This document shows positions 10,740-22,276 of a stretch of DNA of 64,000 nucleotides, piece after piece (the stretch's first letter is position 1; the number at the start of each line of letters is the position of its first letter). Both the position numbers and the translations under genes were made by a program. The notes under the pieces were generated by a model. The model was given only the letters and a program-made list of their open reading frames with translations. It ran no database searches and was not told where the DNA came from. The DNA lies in the NCBI GenBank assembly GCA_028023455.1, contig JAQFVV010012489.1:4510575-4574574 (forward strand), read 5' to 3'. The stretch is from Epiperipatus broadwayi. Lineage: Eukaryota > Onychophora > Udeonychophora > Euonychophora > Peripatidae.

Positions 10740-13030
10740 TTTGTAAATTTGTGCAATAAAAGAATAAATGTAGTCATGTTTAAAAGGTTTTGAGGAATAG
10801 CGGTCATTCCTTTCACATCTAACACCATTCAATTAGAACTTGAGACAAAATAAACAGTAAATAAGTATCTAGAAATCCCTTAATGATAAATAAAGCAAAA
10901 AAAGCTAATCGAATAAACAATCTCACTTTTTTACTAATCTACCTTAAAAACTGTTGGAAGACAATATGTATTTCTTGTAATTAGCAAATCCAAAACTTTA
11001 TTAAAAAATTTAATGTATATTCAGTTACATTGCTAACGCTGTACACATTGCTAAGGTGTGGGAAAATTTATTTGATTGCAACAGATGTACAACAAACATC
11101 AATTATTTTCTGTATAATTTATTGATTTGATATATATATCGCATGACATTTTTTTACTGGAAAATTTTATGATATCGTATAATTATATTAATGTAGATCA
11201 ATTATTTTCAATTAATATATTGCCATTTTAGTCTTGCATAAATATTTTTAAAGACAAAATGTTTTTTTATTTTATTTTGCTGTGATTATTATATCTGATG
11301 GCCAATAAAATAGTCAAGGAAATTAAATAATGTTATAGTTTATAATCTCTTCTTGATAATCATTTTAAAAAGAATGGTCTAATAGCACACAACACAGTCG
11401 GTGTGCATGTATATATTTGCAACTTAAAATACAAACAAAAATATGTATTTAATGATTAAAAATTAATTTTGGAATAACTGAAATATTGATTAATAATATT
11501 TATAGATGTTTTAGAAATATTTAAAAAAAACTCTAATACAAATATTTTTATTTGATTTATTTTTGCTTTTGGAAAAAATGTAAAATATTAAATTTAACAA
11601 TAGAAAAAAAAAAAATAGAAAAAACTATTTTTATAATAAACCAGGATGTTTTTCTTTTAATAATACTGATATAACTAAAAAATTGTAATATGTTTTTATT
11701 TTAAAGACTAAAAAAGTATTATTTAATTAATACCTACTTTTGGCTTTGAAGAAAAGAAATTAAAAAAAAGAAACAATGGTAATTTAGTTAATTATTTGAT
11801 TTATAATTAATTATGTAAATACTTATTAGTTAATTATTTGATTTTATTAATCAAGAAAGGAAAGATTTATTGTTAATCATTCTCTCAAATTCCATTGTAT
11901 TTATTATAAGTGCTGAATTCAGTTTAACTGATCATTATAGATTAGAAAATCACCTTCAAAGTAGGACAATTACTTCTAGACTCCATGTTGTTTGAATTTA
12001 AATTCCAAGAAAAGTGAAATAGCGCAGTTTCTTTGGCATATGCAAAGACCAATATTTATGTAGTAGATCTGATATGTAATAAATAGATCCTATTTGCTAT
12101 AACTGAAGGCGAAAAATGATCAAAGCTGAACTAAAGTGGGGGGTGTCAGAATTTCTCCTGTCTATCTAATAACCAAGGTATGACATACTAATAATCTATA
12201 CAAGAAGCCATTTAATCTCAAGAAACTCAAGAGCTGCAGGCTTACTTTATATATGTATGGAAACACTGATTATATAAATCTACTGACGTTCGTAAATATA
12301 TTCTGTCTGTGCAAGAGATTTTTTCCACAAGCTTACAGACATATAAAAAATATTGAGAAAATACGTGAATATATTTCTAAAGAACACACAAAACAATCTA
12401 TTCCACCAAAGTTATATCACTTCAATGTGCTTTTTGTTAAAAAAAAAAAAAAAATTGTTACAACAATTGGAGATTAACGATTTTTGAATAAAATTAAAAT
12501 AGCTGGTCATGAAATTAGGTAACAGACAAAATGGATTAGGAAAATCTTTCTTAAAGTTTGCAAATACCAGACAAAAGCTAAGAACAAAGAACTTTCAAGC
12601 CGACTTTCAAAAAAGAAAAGTGACGTTTCTTTATCCAAAACACTTTTGTTAACAATGAAATAGTATTTAGAAAAAAATTATAACTTTGTATATAATATAA
12701 GATGGAGATAGATAATATATATTTTTAAGTACATTATGCATATATGTGTGCCTATTATATATTCATTTTACACTGAATCATTTATATTGTGTTAAAATAG
12801 AATATTTATTTGTTTATTCATAATTATAATACTTGTACTACAACATAAATATGTGTGCTTATATATAAGATTATGTAATGTTACTTGAAATATATGTATT
12901 TCTGTAAATATGTAAATTATAATTTAAACTACGTTAAATTATATATTACTTTGCCCCCCCCCACCCATGTCTAGAAATAATATCTGATATTTGTGAATAA
13001 TCAAAATCAGAATGATTTATTTGTAATATA
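10740..13030. other. AT-rich sequence, no feature recognised
   Basis: No gene or repeat family was seen. The frame at 12253-12477 ends in a poly-lysine from an A run and has no motif. A C tract (CCCCCCCCC) lies near 12955. Confidence 0.5.
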
Positions 13031-13039
13031 AAATATTTA

Positions 13040-13082
13040 AAATTAGTAATAGTGATAGCAGTAGTAGCAGTAATAGTCACTA
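13040..13082. repeat. TAG/TAA-type microsatellite upstream of LINE-A copy 1
   Basis: An imperfect array of TAGTAA, TAGCAG and TAG units, matching in type the array at 21990-22110 before LINE-A copy 2. Confidence 0.6.
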
Positions 13083-13108
13083 GATGGTGCTTCTCTTTTC
13101 TTTTTTTT

Positions 13109-13165
13109 TGTTGAGAGATTCTTGACTCCGTTTAAGGAAAAGCTACATTACATCACATCACATCA
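13109..13165. repeat. Left copy of ~57-bp direct repeat flanking LINE-B
   Basis: TTGTTGAGAGATTCTTGACT and the following bases recur at 14829-14886 with about 8 differences. Either it is an unusually long target duplication of LINE-B or it is 5' sequence of LINE-A duplicated by the insertion. Confidence 0.75.
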
Positions 13166-13167
13166 AG

Positions 13168-14818
13168 GAGGTTTTTAGATTAGATAGGCGTATAGGAGAT
13201 AGTTTATTTGTAGTTACACAACTTATGGATATGAGTAGGAATTCAGGTAAACAGTTATATGTGAGTTTTATAGATATAGAGAAGGCATATGATAGAGTAA
13301 ATAGAAATAGATTATGGATAAGTTTAGAAAATTTGGGAACGGATGAAGCTTTGATGGATATTATTAAGAAATTATATGAAAATAATTATTATATATATCA
13401 ATTAGGGAATGTAGAAACAGTTAAAATTAAAAAGGGGGTGAGACTAAGGCAAGGATGCCCTATGTCACCTATTTGGTTTGTGTTGTATTTGAGTGAAATA
13501 CAAAGAGCAATAGGCAGATTAAGAAGAGGGATAGAGATACCATTAATAGATAGAAAGGGAGTATATATTTTGTCAGGTCCTTTTTTTTGTGGATGATGTA
13601 TTTTTGTGTGCAGAAAGAAGAGAAGTTATGGAAATTATGCTGAGGACATGTGCAATGGTGGGTAAAGAGACGGGGATTAAATTTACCGAAGAAAAATCAA
13701 ATATAATGATGGTTAATACTGGGGAAAGAGATATTAAGTTAAGTGTGGTTAGATATAGTTATTTGGGAATAATTTTAAGTAATCAGAAAAATTATTCAGA
13801 TGAATGGGAGAAAAAATTGATAAATGAAGCAAAGAAAAGAAAGGGATTGATAAAGAAATTAACAGTGTTTTCATATAATAAATATAATGTAGCTAGAATT
13901 ATATGGAAGGGAGTTGCAGTAGCAGGGTTAACATATGGTAATGATGCATTATGTGTTAGTAAAGGGGTATTAAATTACTTAGAAAAAGTTCACAGGGAAG
14001 TAGGAAGACATGCATTGGATGCAGATGTATGGACAGCAAGGGAGGCAATTCAAGGAAAAATAGGATGGTCAAGTTTTCATATGAGAGATACAAAAAGTAA
14101 AATGAAAATGTGTGGTAGATTGCAGTTTATGGATTATGGATAATAAAAGAATAGCCAAAATAGTATTTAATTGGGTTATGAGTAAAGAGCAGGTAACAAG
14201 ATGGGTGAGAAAGATAATGTGGTATGCAAAAGATTTGGATAAAGAATTTATATCAATATATTTGTACAAAAGGTGGGATGATTGTGTTAGGAGGATTGTT
14301 GAGTGTTATAGTGGTAAGGAATGGGATAAAAGAATAGATTTATTAATAAAGAATAGGGAGTTAGAGAGATGGAGAACTAGTATGGAGAGCAAAAACAGTT
14401 TAAATATATATAGAAATAAACAATATTAGGTGCGAGTTAATATATGATAATAGTAAGGAAAGTAGTTTATTGTTTAAGGCTCGAATGGGATCTTTAGCAA
14501 CAAGAGAATATACATGTAAGTGGGAAAATATGGGTTATTTAGTCTGTAAATTATGTAAAGAAGGAATAGAAAATATTAGGCATCTGTTAATTGAATGTAA
14601 ATGCTTGAAAACAGAAAGGGCACATATAATAAAGTTATGCAAGAATAAATATGAAAAAAGTGATTACACAGAAAGTGGATTATTGGTTTTTATGCTGGTT
14701 TTGGGAAAATATAAGAGGGATTTAGATATAAAGGCCATAGAGTTGACCAAGATTATGTTGTGGAAATGGGATGGAGCAGAATATGGAAATGGAAAATAAA
14801 GTGGTTACCAGGTTTCTC
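13168..14818 (+). pseudogene. LINE-B: 5'-truncated non-LTR retrotransposon RT (broken)
   Basis: Reverse transcriptase of a LINE. Reading starts inside the RT domain at 13168 (VFRLDRRIGDSLFV, the usual 'GFR-x-GRS' region), so ORF1, endonuclease and the RT N-terminus are missing, as in 5' truncation. RT motifs follow in order: FIDIEKAYDRV (residues 15-25 counted from the Met at 13225), GVRLRQGCPMSP, then F-VDDVFLCAE (the catalytic xxDD box) just after a T run at ~13578-13586 where the frame slips by +1. YLGI and thumb sequence follow. Another frame change near 14110-14140 leads to the linker. The C-terminal piece (14470-14799) has the finger CKLCKEGIENIRHLLIEC (C26, C29, H38, C43) and ends FDxWKWDG-like. 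At least three frame changes make it inactive. Its ~57-bp flanking repeats place it as an insertion within the 5' region of LINE-A copy 1. Confidence 0.85.
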
Positions 14819-14828
14819 TGGTCATAAT

Positions 14829-14886
14829 TGTTGAGAGATTCTTGACTCCATTTAAGAAGAAGCTACAGTACACCATATCACATCAC
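14829..14886. repeat. Right copy of ~57-bp direct repeat flanking LINE-B
   Basis: Direct repeat of 13109-13165, including GAGAGATTCTTGACTCC and TTTAAG. The two copies have drifted apart by roughly 13%, so the insertion is not recent. Confidence 0.75.
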
Positions 14887-15042
14887 TCACATCTGCTCCT
14901 ATTTGAAGTAGCACTAATAACAGTACAACTGAGAGATTGATATTAAAAACAATACCAATGAGAAGAGAAAGTTCTGCTGTTCAAGGTAAGCTCATTGTAA
15001 GTTAATTTGGTTTAAAATTGTTAAAACTGGAAGTGTTTTTGG
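14887..15042 (+). mobile_element. LINE-A copy 1, 5' UTR segment
   Basis: Aligns with 22277-22425 of copy 2. Shared blocks include ATAACAGTACAA, GAGAGATTGAT and GAGAAGAGAAAG. It is cut off from its ORF1 by the TIR element that follows. Confidence 0.7.
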
Positions 15043-16255
15043 TTCATTAATATTTTCCAACCAATGATGTATTACCCTGAAGCCATATCAGTCTGATCTT
15101 CCAATCTTTAAAATAACATCTCCAAGTGATTTGCAGATAAATGCAATCACTAAAATTTGTCCGCAGATCATGTGGAAATGGCACATTAAAGATTGCAAGA
15201 TTAAATTGATATGCCATCAGGGTAATACATCATTGGTTGGAAAATACTAAAGATGATCGGTTTAAAATGACTGTCGGATAGATAACGAGCACCACCATGT
15301 TTGTTGGTCCTGAAAAAAAATGTGCATGCATAAAAATATTATATACAACTTAATAGTACATAATCTACATCAAAATAATTTAGAAATTCAAAGTAATTAA
15401 GTGTAAATTTGCTTCTATGTGCTGAATTTTATGTTTACAATATGTCTCATTTTTTGACTGAAAATTAGAAAAAGTCAGTGTGTAGTGCTGGAATGGGTAG
15501 GGAGGGCCTCTGATGGTTTTGCCTATTCAGGGGACAGGCCAATACATGCTCCATTATAAAATTCAGCATGTAGAAACTATGTTGACCGAGATTTTACAAT
15601 AAAGAAAATGGGAAAAAAATAAAAAAAATGTACATGCTTTTAAAATAAATAGACAAATAAAGAAAAACTTTTCCCAATTTAATGCAAATCTGGCATTATT
15701 AATGGCGACCTGGAGAATAACTTAAAAGTACTCTATATTTAGCCAAAATAACAATGATTTATAAAATGCTGTACTTTTACATGCATTTGGATTACTTAAT
15801 GTCTATATTTAATTATAATATAATTAATTATAATAAAAAAATTTCTGTATAATATAATTCAGAAATTAAAAATAAAATTAATTAATTGTACTTTTTATAA
15901 TTGCAGAAGAATTTACAAAATAATATACATCAAAATGACATTATTTATTAGAAACAAAAATGAAAATTACTTACAAATAGTGTTCACTGCGGTGGACTGA
16001 AATGCAAAATCTCAATGAAAAAGCAGTATGATGCCGTAGGTAGCAAAATCACAAAAGACAGATAAATGACAAAATTTCCCAAAGCTCTCTCCAATTTTTA
16101 AATCTCGCAGGTCAAAAAAATTCAAAAACTGACTCCCGCATGGATTAATCATGCCAGTATCTTGGTTTCTATGACAACTATCATGTTGTCATCGACGATG
16201 TCTACTGAAAGGAAAATCGGTAAGTGTAATACGTCATCAGTTGAATAATACTAAA
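15043..16255. mobile_element. Terminal-inverted-repeat element inside LINE-A copy 1
   Basis: LINE-A copy 2 is continuous at this point (about 22425), whereas copy 1 carries about 1.2 kb extra. The left end reads ATTTTCCAACCAATGATGTATTACC; the right end (16222-16254) is its imperfect inverse (GTAATACGTCATCAGTTGAATAATACTAA, about 75% match). A third, much better inverse copy of the left end lies at 15226-15247, making 15045-15250 a ~200-bp fold-back within the larger element. No transposase is readable. The empty site in copy 2 supports an insertion. The superfamily is not determined. Confidence 0.65.
15045..15250. repeat. Fold-back inverted repeat (~60-bp arms)
   Basis: The left arm from 15045 (TTTTCCAACCAATGATGTAT) pairs with the right arm ending near 15247 (ATACATCATTGGTTGGAAAA). 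Pairing continues inward through ATATCA and CAATCTTTAA with mismatches. It could be a MITE in its own right or the reshuffled left end of the enclosing element. Confidence 0.75.
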
Positions 16256-18015
16256 GTACCATGTTGTTTTTTTGTTGAATATGCAAAAAATTGTTATTCA
16301 AATTGCAATTTAACTAATTCTAAAAAAAAATTAAATCTAGAAGATTCTATTTTTAATGTTGATACAGATAAGGGAATAATGGCAAAAATTTCCAAAAATT
16401 ATTTGAAACTCTTATCAGATTGTGAAAAGATAAATGAAAGTTCAAAATTAAATCCAGGCTATTTGAAGATGATATCTATAAAAACACTGAAATTAAAAAT
16501 AAAAATACTTATGCAAATGTACTTAAAATTAATATTGATAAAGAAACCAATTTAATTCAAATAAATGATGAAAATATAACTGATTTTTGAAACTCTGATT
16601 TTATTGAAAATAATGAAGCATATTCAAAGATCTATGTTATTTGGTAATCAACCTTTAAATGCTGGAGAATATCAGGAAATCACAAACAAGTTTAATCAAA
16701 CTATACCAATAATAATTTTAAAATATTTTCAAAAATTCATGAATAAAAGACACTAATTATAGCTATGACAGATTTAAATGTTACAATAATGAAATTGCCC
16801 ACAGATGAATTTTGTGAATTTCTTACAGAAAAGAAAATGTAGGGAGTGCTTCACAAGGTACTAGACCATTCTAATAATAGACACCTAGTACTGGAGTTTA
16901 ATAATATAACTCAAAAATGAATATATCAGAAGCATGTTCAGTTTATCAAGGATAAAATTGTCTGCTATGGAGATATAAACAGACAGATACAACTAGCAGA
17001 CCAAATTAGAAACTGCCATGTTAATTTTTCCAATCAGGATTTGCAAAATGTACTTGACAGATATGGCAAAGTTTATACTTTCAAATATCTGCTTGAGAAA
17101 AGAGCAACAGTATCAGTTATATCTAACACAGCATTGTACAGAATGACCTTAAATAAAATGTTCAACTAATTGCTAAACCAAAATTGCATATTTGTGATAG
17201 CTCCCTGTTCATAATAACATTTACAGGAATACTGTCTCATTATTATTTTGCAAATCCATGGAGCACCACATCAAGGATTTCCGAGATAGATATTGCAAAA
17301 GTTGTGATCTTAAAAATGCAATAACCCATCAGTGTACCAAGAAAAAAATGTTAATACAAGAAAACACAAAAATTGTAAATGCATCTAATGAAGAAATTGA
17401 TCAATCAATGAATCAAATGCCACCACTCACTAACATGCTTCTCTGTATAGACACACTCCCCAAGAACAACATAAACCAGGAAAAATAACTCTGGATGAAA
17501 TAATAAACAATGATACTAATTCAGAAAAAGGATGCAACTCAGATGGCATAGATAGCAATGACTCTTCACCAGAGGATAATGACAATTTTAAACCTGCTGT
17601 AAGAAAAAACTTCAAAAAAGGGGAAAAAATAAAACTAATGACAATTCAATAAATAAAGTCATTAATTCAATAAAAAAATGCAAAAAAAAAAAAAAAAAAT
17701 TTAAAATCAAAAAAAAAACTTCATCAATAATTTCCCAGCACATTCACAAAAAAACAAAATATAGTCAATCACATGCAGATAACAATGGTCGAAAAGATGC
17801 AACCACAGTTCATTGGATTAGACAAAACTCTAACAATTCTCCACTTACACAACAAGTCAAATATCTCACAGGAATAGACACACAAAAGGAAAACAAAAAT
17901 AAAAATAACAACTCTGCAGAAAAAAACACAGAAATAGAAACACATAATACGAATTACTGATGAATTCTCTTAAGAGTTAACCAACTCATCCACAGATACA
18001 AGAAGAACTGAACTG
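16256..18015 (+). pseudogene. LINE-A copy 1, ORF1 (gag-like) remnant
   Basis: Aligns with 22430-24165 of copy 2. The N-terminal piece (16241-16555) contains LTNSKKKLNLEDSIFNVDTD, matching LTNSNEKLNLEDFIFNVNAD in copy 2. A downstream piece (17258-17488) contains YCKSCDLKNAITHQC, a Cys/His cluster (C-x2-C-x7-H-x-C) that may be a degenerate zinc knuckle; copy 2 has lost its second Cys. The remainder is Lys/Asn/Ser-rich, as expected for an RNA-binding LINE ORF1 product. Many stops and frameshifts, including A runs near 17675-17720, make it non-functional. The function is inferred from position before the endonuclease. Confidence 0.6.
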
Positions 18016-18483
18016 AAATATTGAACCATTATGAGAACACTGGTATCTATTCAAAACAAAAATTATTTTACCTGGAAATTTGTGAACTGTATTTTCATTA
18101 TCACAATGAAGCAACTTGAATTATTTTACATATTTTTAAAAAGACTTCATCACAAAAGAAAATAATGGAAAAAAACACATTTCACTGAAAATAAAGGCAA
18201 AAATAACACAGAACATGGACTCAAAAACTATTTAATAAAAACTGATGCTAATCCCAAAATTCAGAAGAACATCAGGTTAAAATAGAACCACTTATATCCA
18301 AACAGAAATATACAGAACAAACTCAAAAAAGTATTATTTACCAAAGTAAGTCAACTGACTGCACAGAGGTGTTTTTTTATTATTTTCCATTGCTATATGT
18401 CACAATATTGTTTTACTTTTACTAATTTTATTATTTCCTATATTATATATTAAACTATAATTCATCTCCATGCTTTTAGTAAT

Positions 18484-19240
18484 ATGAGTCTTTCTATTAT
18501 TGTAGTTAATGTAAAAGATCTTAACTCTACCCAGCAAATATTCACACTTAGCAATTGGATAAGTAAATTTTCATCTCATTATCTCTTATTTATAGAAACA
18601 AAATACTCTGTATATTCCACATTTAATCCAGAGCAGTACCTAAGTAAATTTGGATACTGTAAATCTTCAACACCTGATATTGCTGCTGCTGAGAGATTCT
18701 TATTCATTATAGGTCTCCTTTTCAAATTTTTAAAATTTTGTACTTAAATCAGCATATGAGTATAATTATTCTTTATCATTCTGCTTTCATACATAATTTA
18801 ATAACATTGTACTTATAATCAGCCAGTTTTAATTTGTCAACTAATAAATAAAATAAATTTAATATTAGTACAAATTCTCACCCTACAATAATTTTGGGTG
18901 ACTTCACCATGTTCAGCTTTACATTAAAGGGTTTTGTCCAAAAAACTCCATTTCATTTTATACTAAAAAACATTCTTCTCTAATAGATCTTTTTTATTCA
19001 CTAGATTTACATTTCATAATAAGTCCTTCCTTCTGGCATGTAACTTTCTCTGATCATTTAGCACTTAATGTAGAACTCATGATTGGCATGCAAGATCAAC
19101 CAACTTTTCTCCTAAATAATACTACCCATCATTTAAAATCCATTGTACCTGAAGCAGTTCTCTCTGAAATCTATATTTATTTTAAAAAAGATCGAAATAC
19201 TATCACTAAATGCAGTAGAGGCCTGGTTATCTTTTATTAA
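18484..19240 (+). pseudogene. LINE-A copy 1, endonuclease (EEP/APE-type) remnant
   Basis: The start at 18484 (MSLSIIVVNVKDLNSTQQIF) fits the first strand of an apurinic-like LINE endonuclease, followed by LLFIETK, equivalent to the catalytic ET-K motif. Further on, in broken frames, are a GDF-type motif (near 18895) and SDHLALN (near 19052), the terminal SDH box. Copy 2 at 24636-25437 matches it closely. The domain would nick target DNA to prime reverse transcription. The copy is dead through frameshifts near 18745 and 18950. Confidence 0.75.
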
Positions 19241-20523
19241 TATAGTATCTTCAACTATTAGATATTATACTCCCAAAAATTATTTCCCCATGTAGACTTG
19301 TTAAAAAATTGGATATGCTACATTTGAAGCTAAAATATATCATGTGATCCTTCTTGTCAATTCAATAATATTCATAAAACAGGAGTACAAGCAAACTCAA
19401 CTCATACTGGCTGATTATCTCTCTATTAAAAAAGCAAAAGTCGTTTTAGCTCATCCACATATCATGTGAAAAGACTGTATTCAATGGGCATTATGATATA
19501 TTTCCAAGAAATTAACTCCTTCATCTATCATTTATGAATTATTGATGGGGAAGATATGATTCCTCAAATATTTTACCATTTTAAAGATAGACTTCAGAAA
19601 TTACCCTTTCCAAAGTTTTCTTCTTTCTATTTTGGCATTACTATAGAAGAACAATATTACAAAGTTTGAAATTATGCTGAAGTTGAACTCTATTCCAAAT
19701 AACACACATCCTGGAATACATGCTATTCCTACATTTTTATTAGCTCATCTTAGTCATTTTACTGTCCCAATAGTCCATAATATGATAAATGATAAATTAT
19801 CTTTCAAATAGATACATGAAATTGCCTAACTTTATCCAGTATCACTGGTTCCCTTTCTTAAAAAGAATATACTTCCTTCTCCTCTAAATAATCTGCAACC
19901 TATTTTAATGTCTCCCTTTATCAGCAATCTAATAGAGTCTCTCATAAAAGACAAAATTCAACCCCTTATTTTTTCTGTAATATCTAAATTTCAATTTGCT
20001 AAGAAAGGATATTCTACTTCTGAAGCACTTATGGTATCTGCACCTATTGTCATACAACTAAACATTAGAGGCTGCATTTGATTCACTACCCATGGAGAAA
20101 TTACTAGAGGTTCTCAATCAACATAATATTCAAGTATGAATAATGTATATACTAGCCAAGATCTTTATAAATAGAAAAACTCATATTACACTTAATGACG
20201 AAATGTCCCCGACTTTTCTCCACACAACTCAATACCTTAAGCCCCCCCCCTCCTTAGTTCACTATTATTCATTACATATATTAATCCAATGCTATTTGAA
20301 GTTGATCCTAAACTACCAGGAATATATGTATCTCTTATAAAACAATCAAAGAACCATATATGGAGGACATTGTTCTTTTCATCCCATCCAAAAAATATCT
20401 GTGCAAAATGTATACTATAAGAAAATTAATCTATAGTTTATTCTTTAAAATTGAAGAAAGACAAAACATCAAGTTGGAGTATCCTTTTTGGTAATCAAAT
20501 TCATTCATTTTTCAGTTCCCCTT
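19241..20523 (+). pseudogene. LINE-A copy 1, reverse transcriptase remnant
   Basis: Follows the endonuclease and aligns with 25436-26620 of copy 2. It includes the palm motif YMEDIVLFIPSKK (YMED at 20357-20368), where the first catalytic Asp is changed to Glu; copy 2 keeps YIDD. A C tract near 20243-20251 breaks the equivalent of the PQG box. The reading frame is interrupted repeatedly. Confidence 0.7.
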
Positions 20524-20531
20524 CTCATAAG
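20524..20531. repeat. Left target-site duplication of SINE S2
   Basis: CTCATAAG, repeated at 20647-20654. LINE-A copy 2 has a single CTCATAAG near 26622, the unoccupied site. Confidence 0.85.
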
Positions 20532-20646
20532 GTTTTTTTTTTTCACATGTCATAGCATCGGCCGGGAGGCGAACCCACAACCGTCTGCAACCAACTACTT
20601 GCTTGCAAGGCAGCTACGATGACCTCTCGACTAACAACGCTTGACC
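20532..20646 (-). mobile_element. tRNA-derived SINE, copy S2 (with empty site in LINE-A copy 2)
   Basis: On the minus strand it reads A box TAGTCGAGAGG, anticodon-like arm CTGC-CTTGCAA-GCA (loop centre TGC, Ala-like), B box GGTTCGCCTCC, tail GCTATGACATGTG, then an A run (T run at 20532-20543). It lies inside the RT region of LINE-A copy 1, flanked by 8-bp CTCATAAG repeats. This gives exact insertion boundaries of 115 bp. Confidence 0.9.
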
Positions 20647-20654
20647 CTCATAAG

Positions 20655-21985
20655 TTCTTGGATTCCCAATTCACCTTTCTATGAATGCAATGAAAATAAT
20701 GATAAAAGAGCAATTAATAACTACAATTGAAAAGGTAATAATCATACTTTCAAAAATCTCTCTCTCATTGCATTATAAAATTTCACTCATTAATATACTA
20801 ATATTTCCAAAAATAAATTATTATGTTCCTATCATTAAATTCACCACCTTATTCACAAACAAAATTAATTCACTTTGTATAAAGTTAATATAGAATAAAA
20901 AAGCAGTAGCAATGGGCATTAAAAGTCTGCAAAAACATTCAAGACTAAATGATCTGTCATTACACTACATTACAACTTTTTATTATCAGAGAATATATAA
21001 TGCATTAACCAAGCTTTATACTATATACCAAAATTTTCAATGTTCATTCCCATTATCTCCTATTAAAAATATATGTATAAATAGCATAATTAAATTTATT
21101 TTGAAACATAATGAACCTGCTCCTAATTTGTTTTCAAGAAAAACTAAATATTGGGAGGGTCATTATATAGCTACTAATTCCAATCCTTTTGAAATAGCTA
21201 TTAGTTTCCTTAATATCTCAAATTCATAATACAAAGGTTCAGATTTTGGTACTTGGAGCCTAAATACCAAGATTTTTTAATAAAAATCAATCTTAGGGCT
21301 CTACCTATCAAAGATTTTTTTGGATGAGAAAATGAGATTTGCAAATATTGATGCTAATTGTATTGTATGTTATAGGAAAGATGAACCCATGGAATATTTT
21401 GTTTCTCAGTGTGTTTTCCTTCAGACATATCAAGTACTTATTTCTGTAATTACTCATAATTCAAACTGCTCATTAAAGATCTTAATAGAAAATATTCAGA
21501 ACAGGTTGATTCCAGCTGTAAGGCTAACAATCTATATTTTATTCACACTTTGGTTTATGATATGACACTTTGTATTTAATCCCAGATCTCATAAACTTAA
21601 ATCCCTCTTTCTAAATAAGTTTATAAAAAATTAAAACAAGAGAGCGGCCATTAGCACCAATAGATGAAGTATCAGCAACTTGGAGCTTGGTCAAATTAAC
21701 AATACCACTGTGAAATATCGTTCTTATTCATACAGAACTTTATCTGATTTTCACTTTTTATTTGTTATTGATATTGTTATAAATGAATAGTTTCTAATTT
21801 TATTTCCACATTGTTATGTAAAAATTATTGATGAGTACTTATAATGCTTGTCCTTAATTCTTATGGTTTTATATTATCATATAGTTCTTGTAATTCCTTT
21901 ATTCATGTGCAAAAGTAAAAAATTTGTATTTGTGTTTCCATAGTATGTAAAAGCAGATAAATGTACTTATGATAAATAAATCATT
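20655..21985 (+). pseudogene. LINE-A copy 1, RT thumb, C-terminal finger and 3' UTR
   Basis: Resumes after the SINE with GATTCCCAATTCACC, matching 26637 of copy 2. It includes the frame at 20912-21229 and the C-terminal finger region at 21320-21565: CIVCYRKDEPMEYFVSQC, where the expected His is Tyr. A short 3' UTR follows, ending near AAATAAATCATTTA (21977-21990) and running straight into a TAG microsatellite. The third piece of LEPK-type sequence near 21255 links it to the fragment at 5.4 kb. Confidence 0.7.
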
Positions 21986-21987
21986 TA

Positions 21988-22110
21988 ACACTACTATTAC
22001 TACTTAGTAGTAGTAGTTAATAGTAGTAGTAGTCATGGTGATGGTGGTGGTACTGATAGTGGTAATAATAGTGGTATTGGTGGTAGCAGTAGTGATAGCT
22101 GTAGTGATAG
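21988..22110. repeat. TAG/GGT/GAT-type microsatellite between LINE-A copies
   Basis: Starts as an inverted pair (ACTACTATTACTACT then AGTAGTAGTAG) and continues as imperfect TAG, GGTGGT and GATAGT units. It is the 3' end of copy 1 and the 5' flank of copy 2. Confidence 0.8.
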
Positions 22111-22160
22111 TAGGTCATTAAATTACACTTTTCTAAGACAGTCAACACTCACTTCAGCTC

Positions 22161-22274
22161 CTTTTTTTTCTCATATGTCATAGCATCGGCCGGGACGTTA
22201 ATCCACAACCAGCTACAACCAACTACTTGCTTGCAAGGCAGTTGTGATGACCTCTTGGCTAACAACGCTTGACA
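22161..22274 (-). mobile_element. tRNA-derived SINE, copy S3
   Basis: Minus-strand SINE with T run (22161-22169), GCTATGACATATG tail, TGC-type anticodon arm and A box CCAAGAGG region. The B box is damaged (GGATTAACGTCC). It sits in the 5' region of LINE-A copy 2, between CAGCTCC and ACTTCTTTTTGAAG. In copy 1 these two stretches are adjacent (14892-14910), so this is a second dated insertion. Confidence 0.85.
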
Positions 22275-22276
22275 AC

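Noticed and set aside
12253-12477. 74-codon plus-strand frame
   Set aside because: Starts in AT-rich DNA, ends in a poly-lysine from an A run and has no motif; length is near background.
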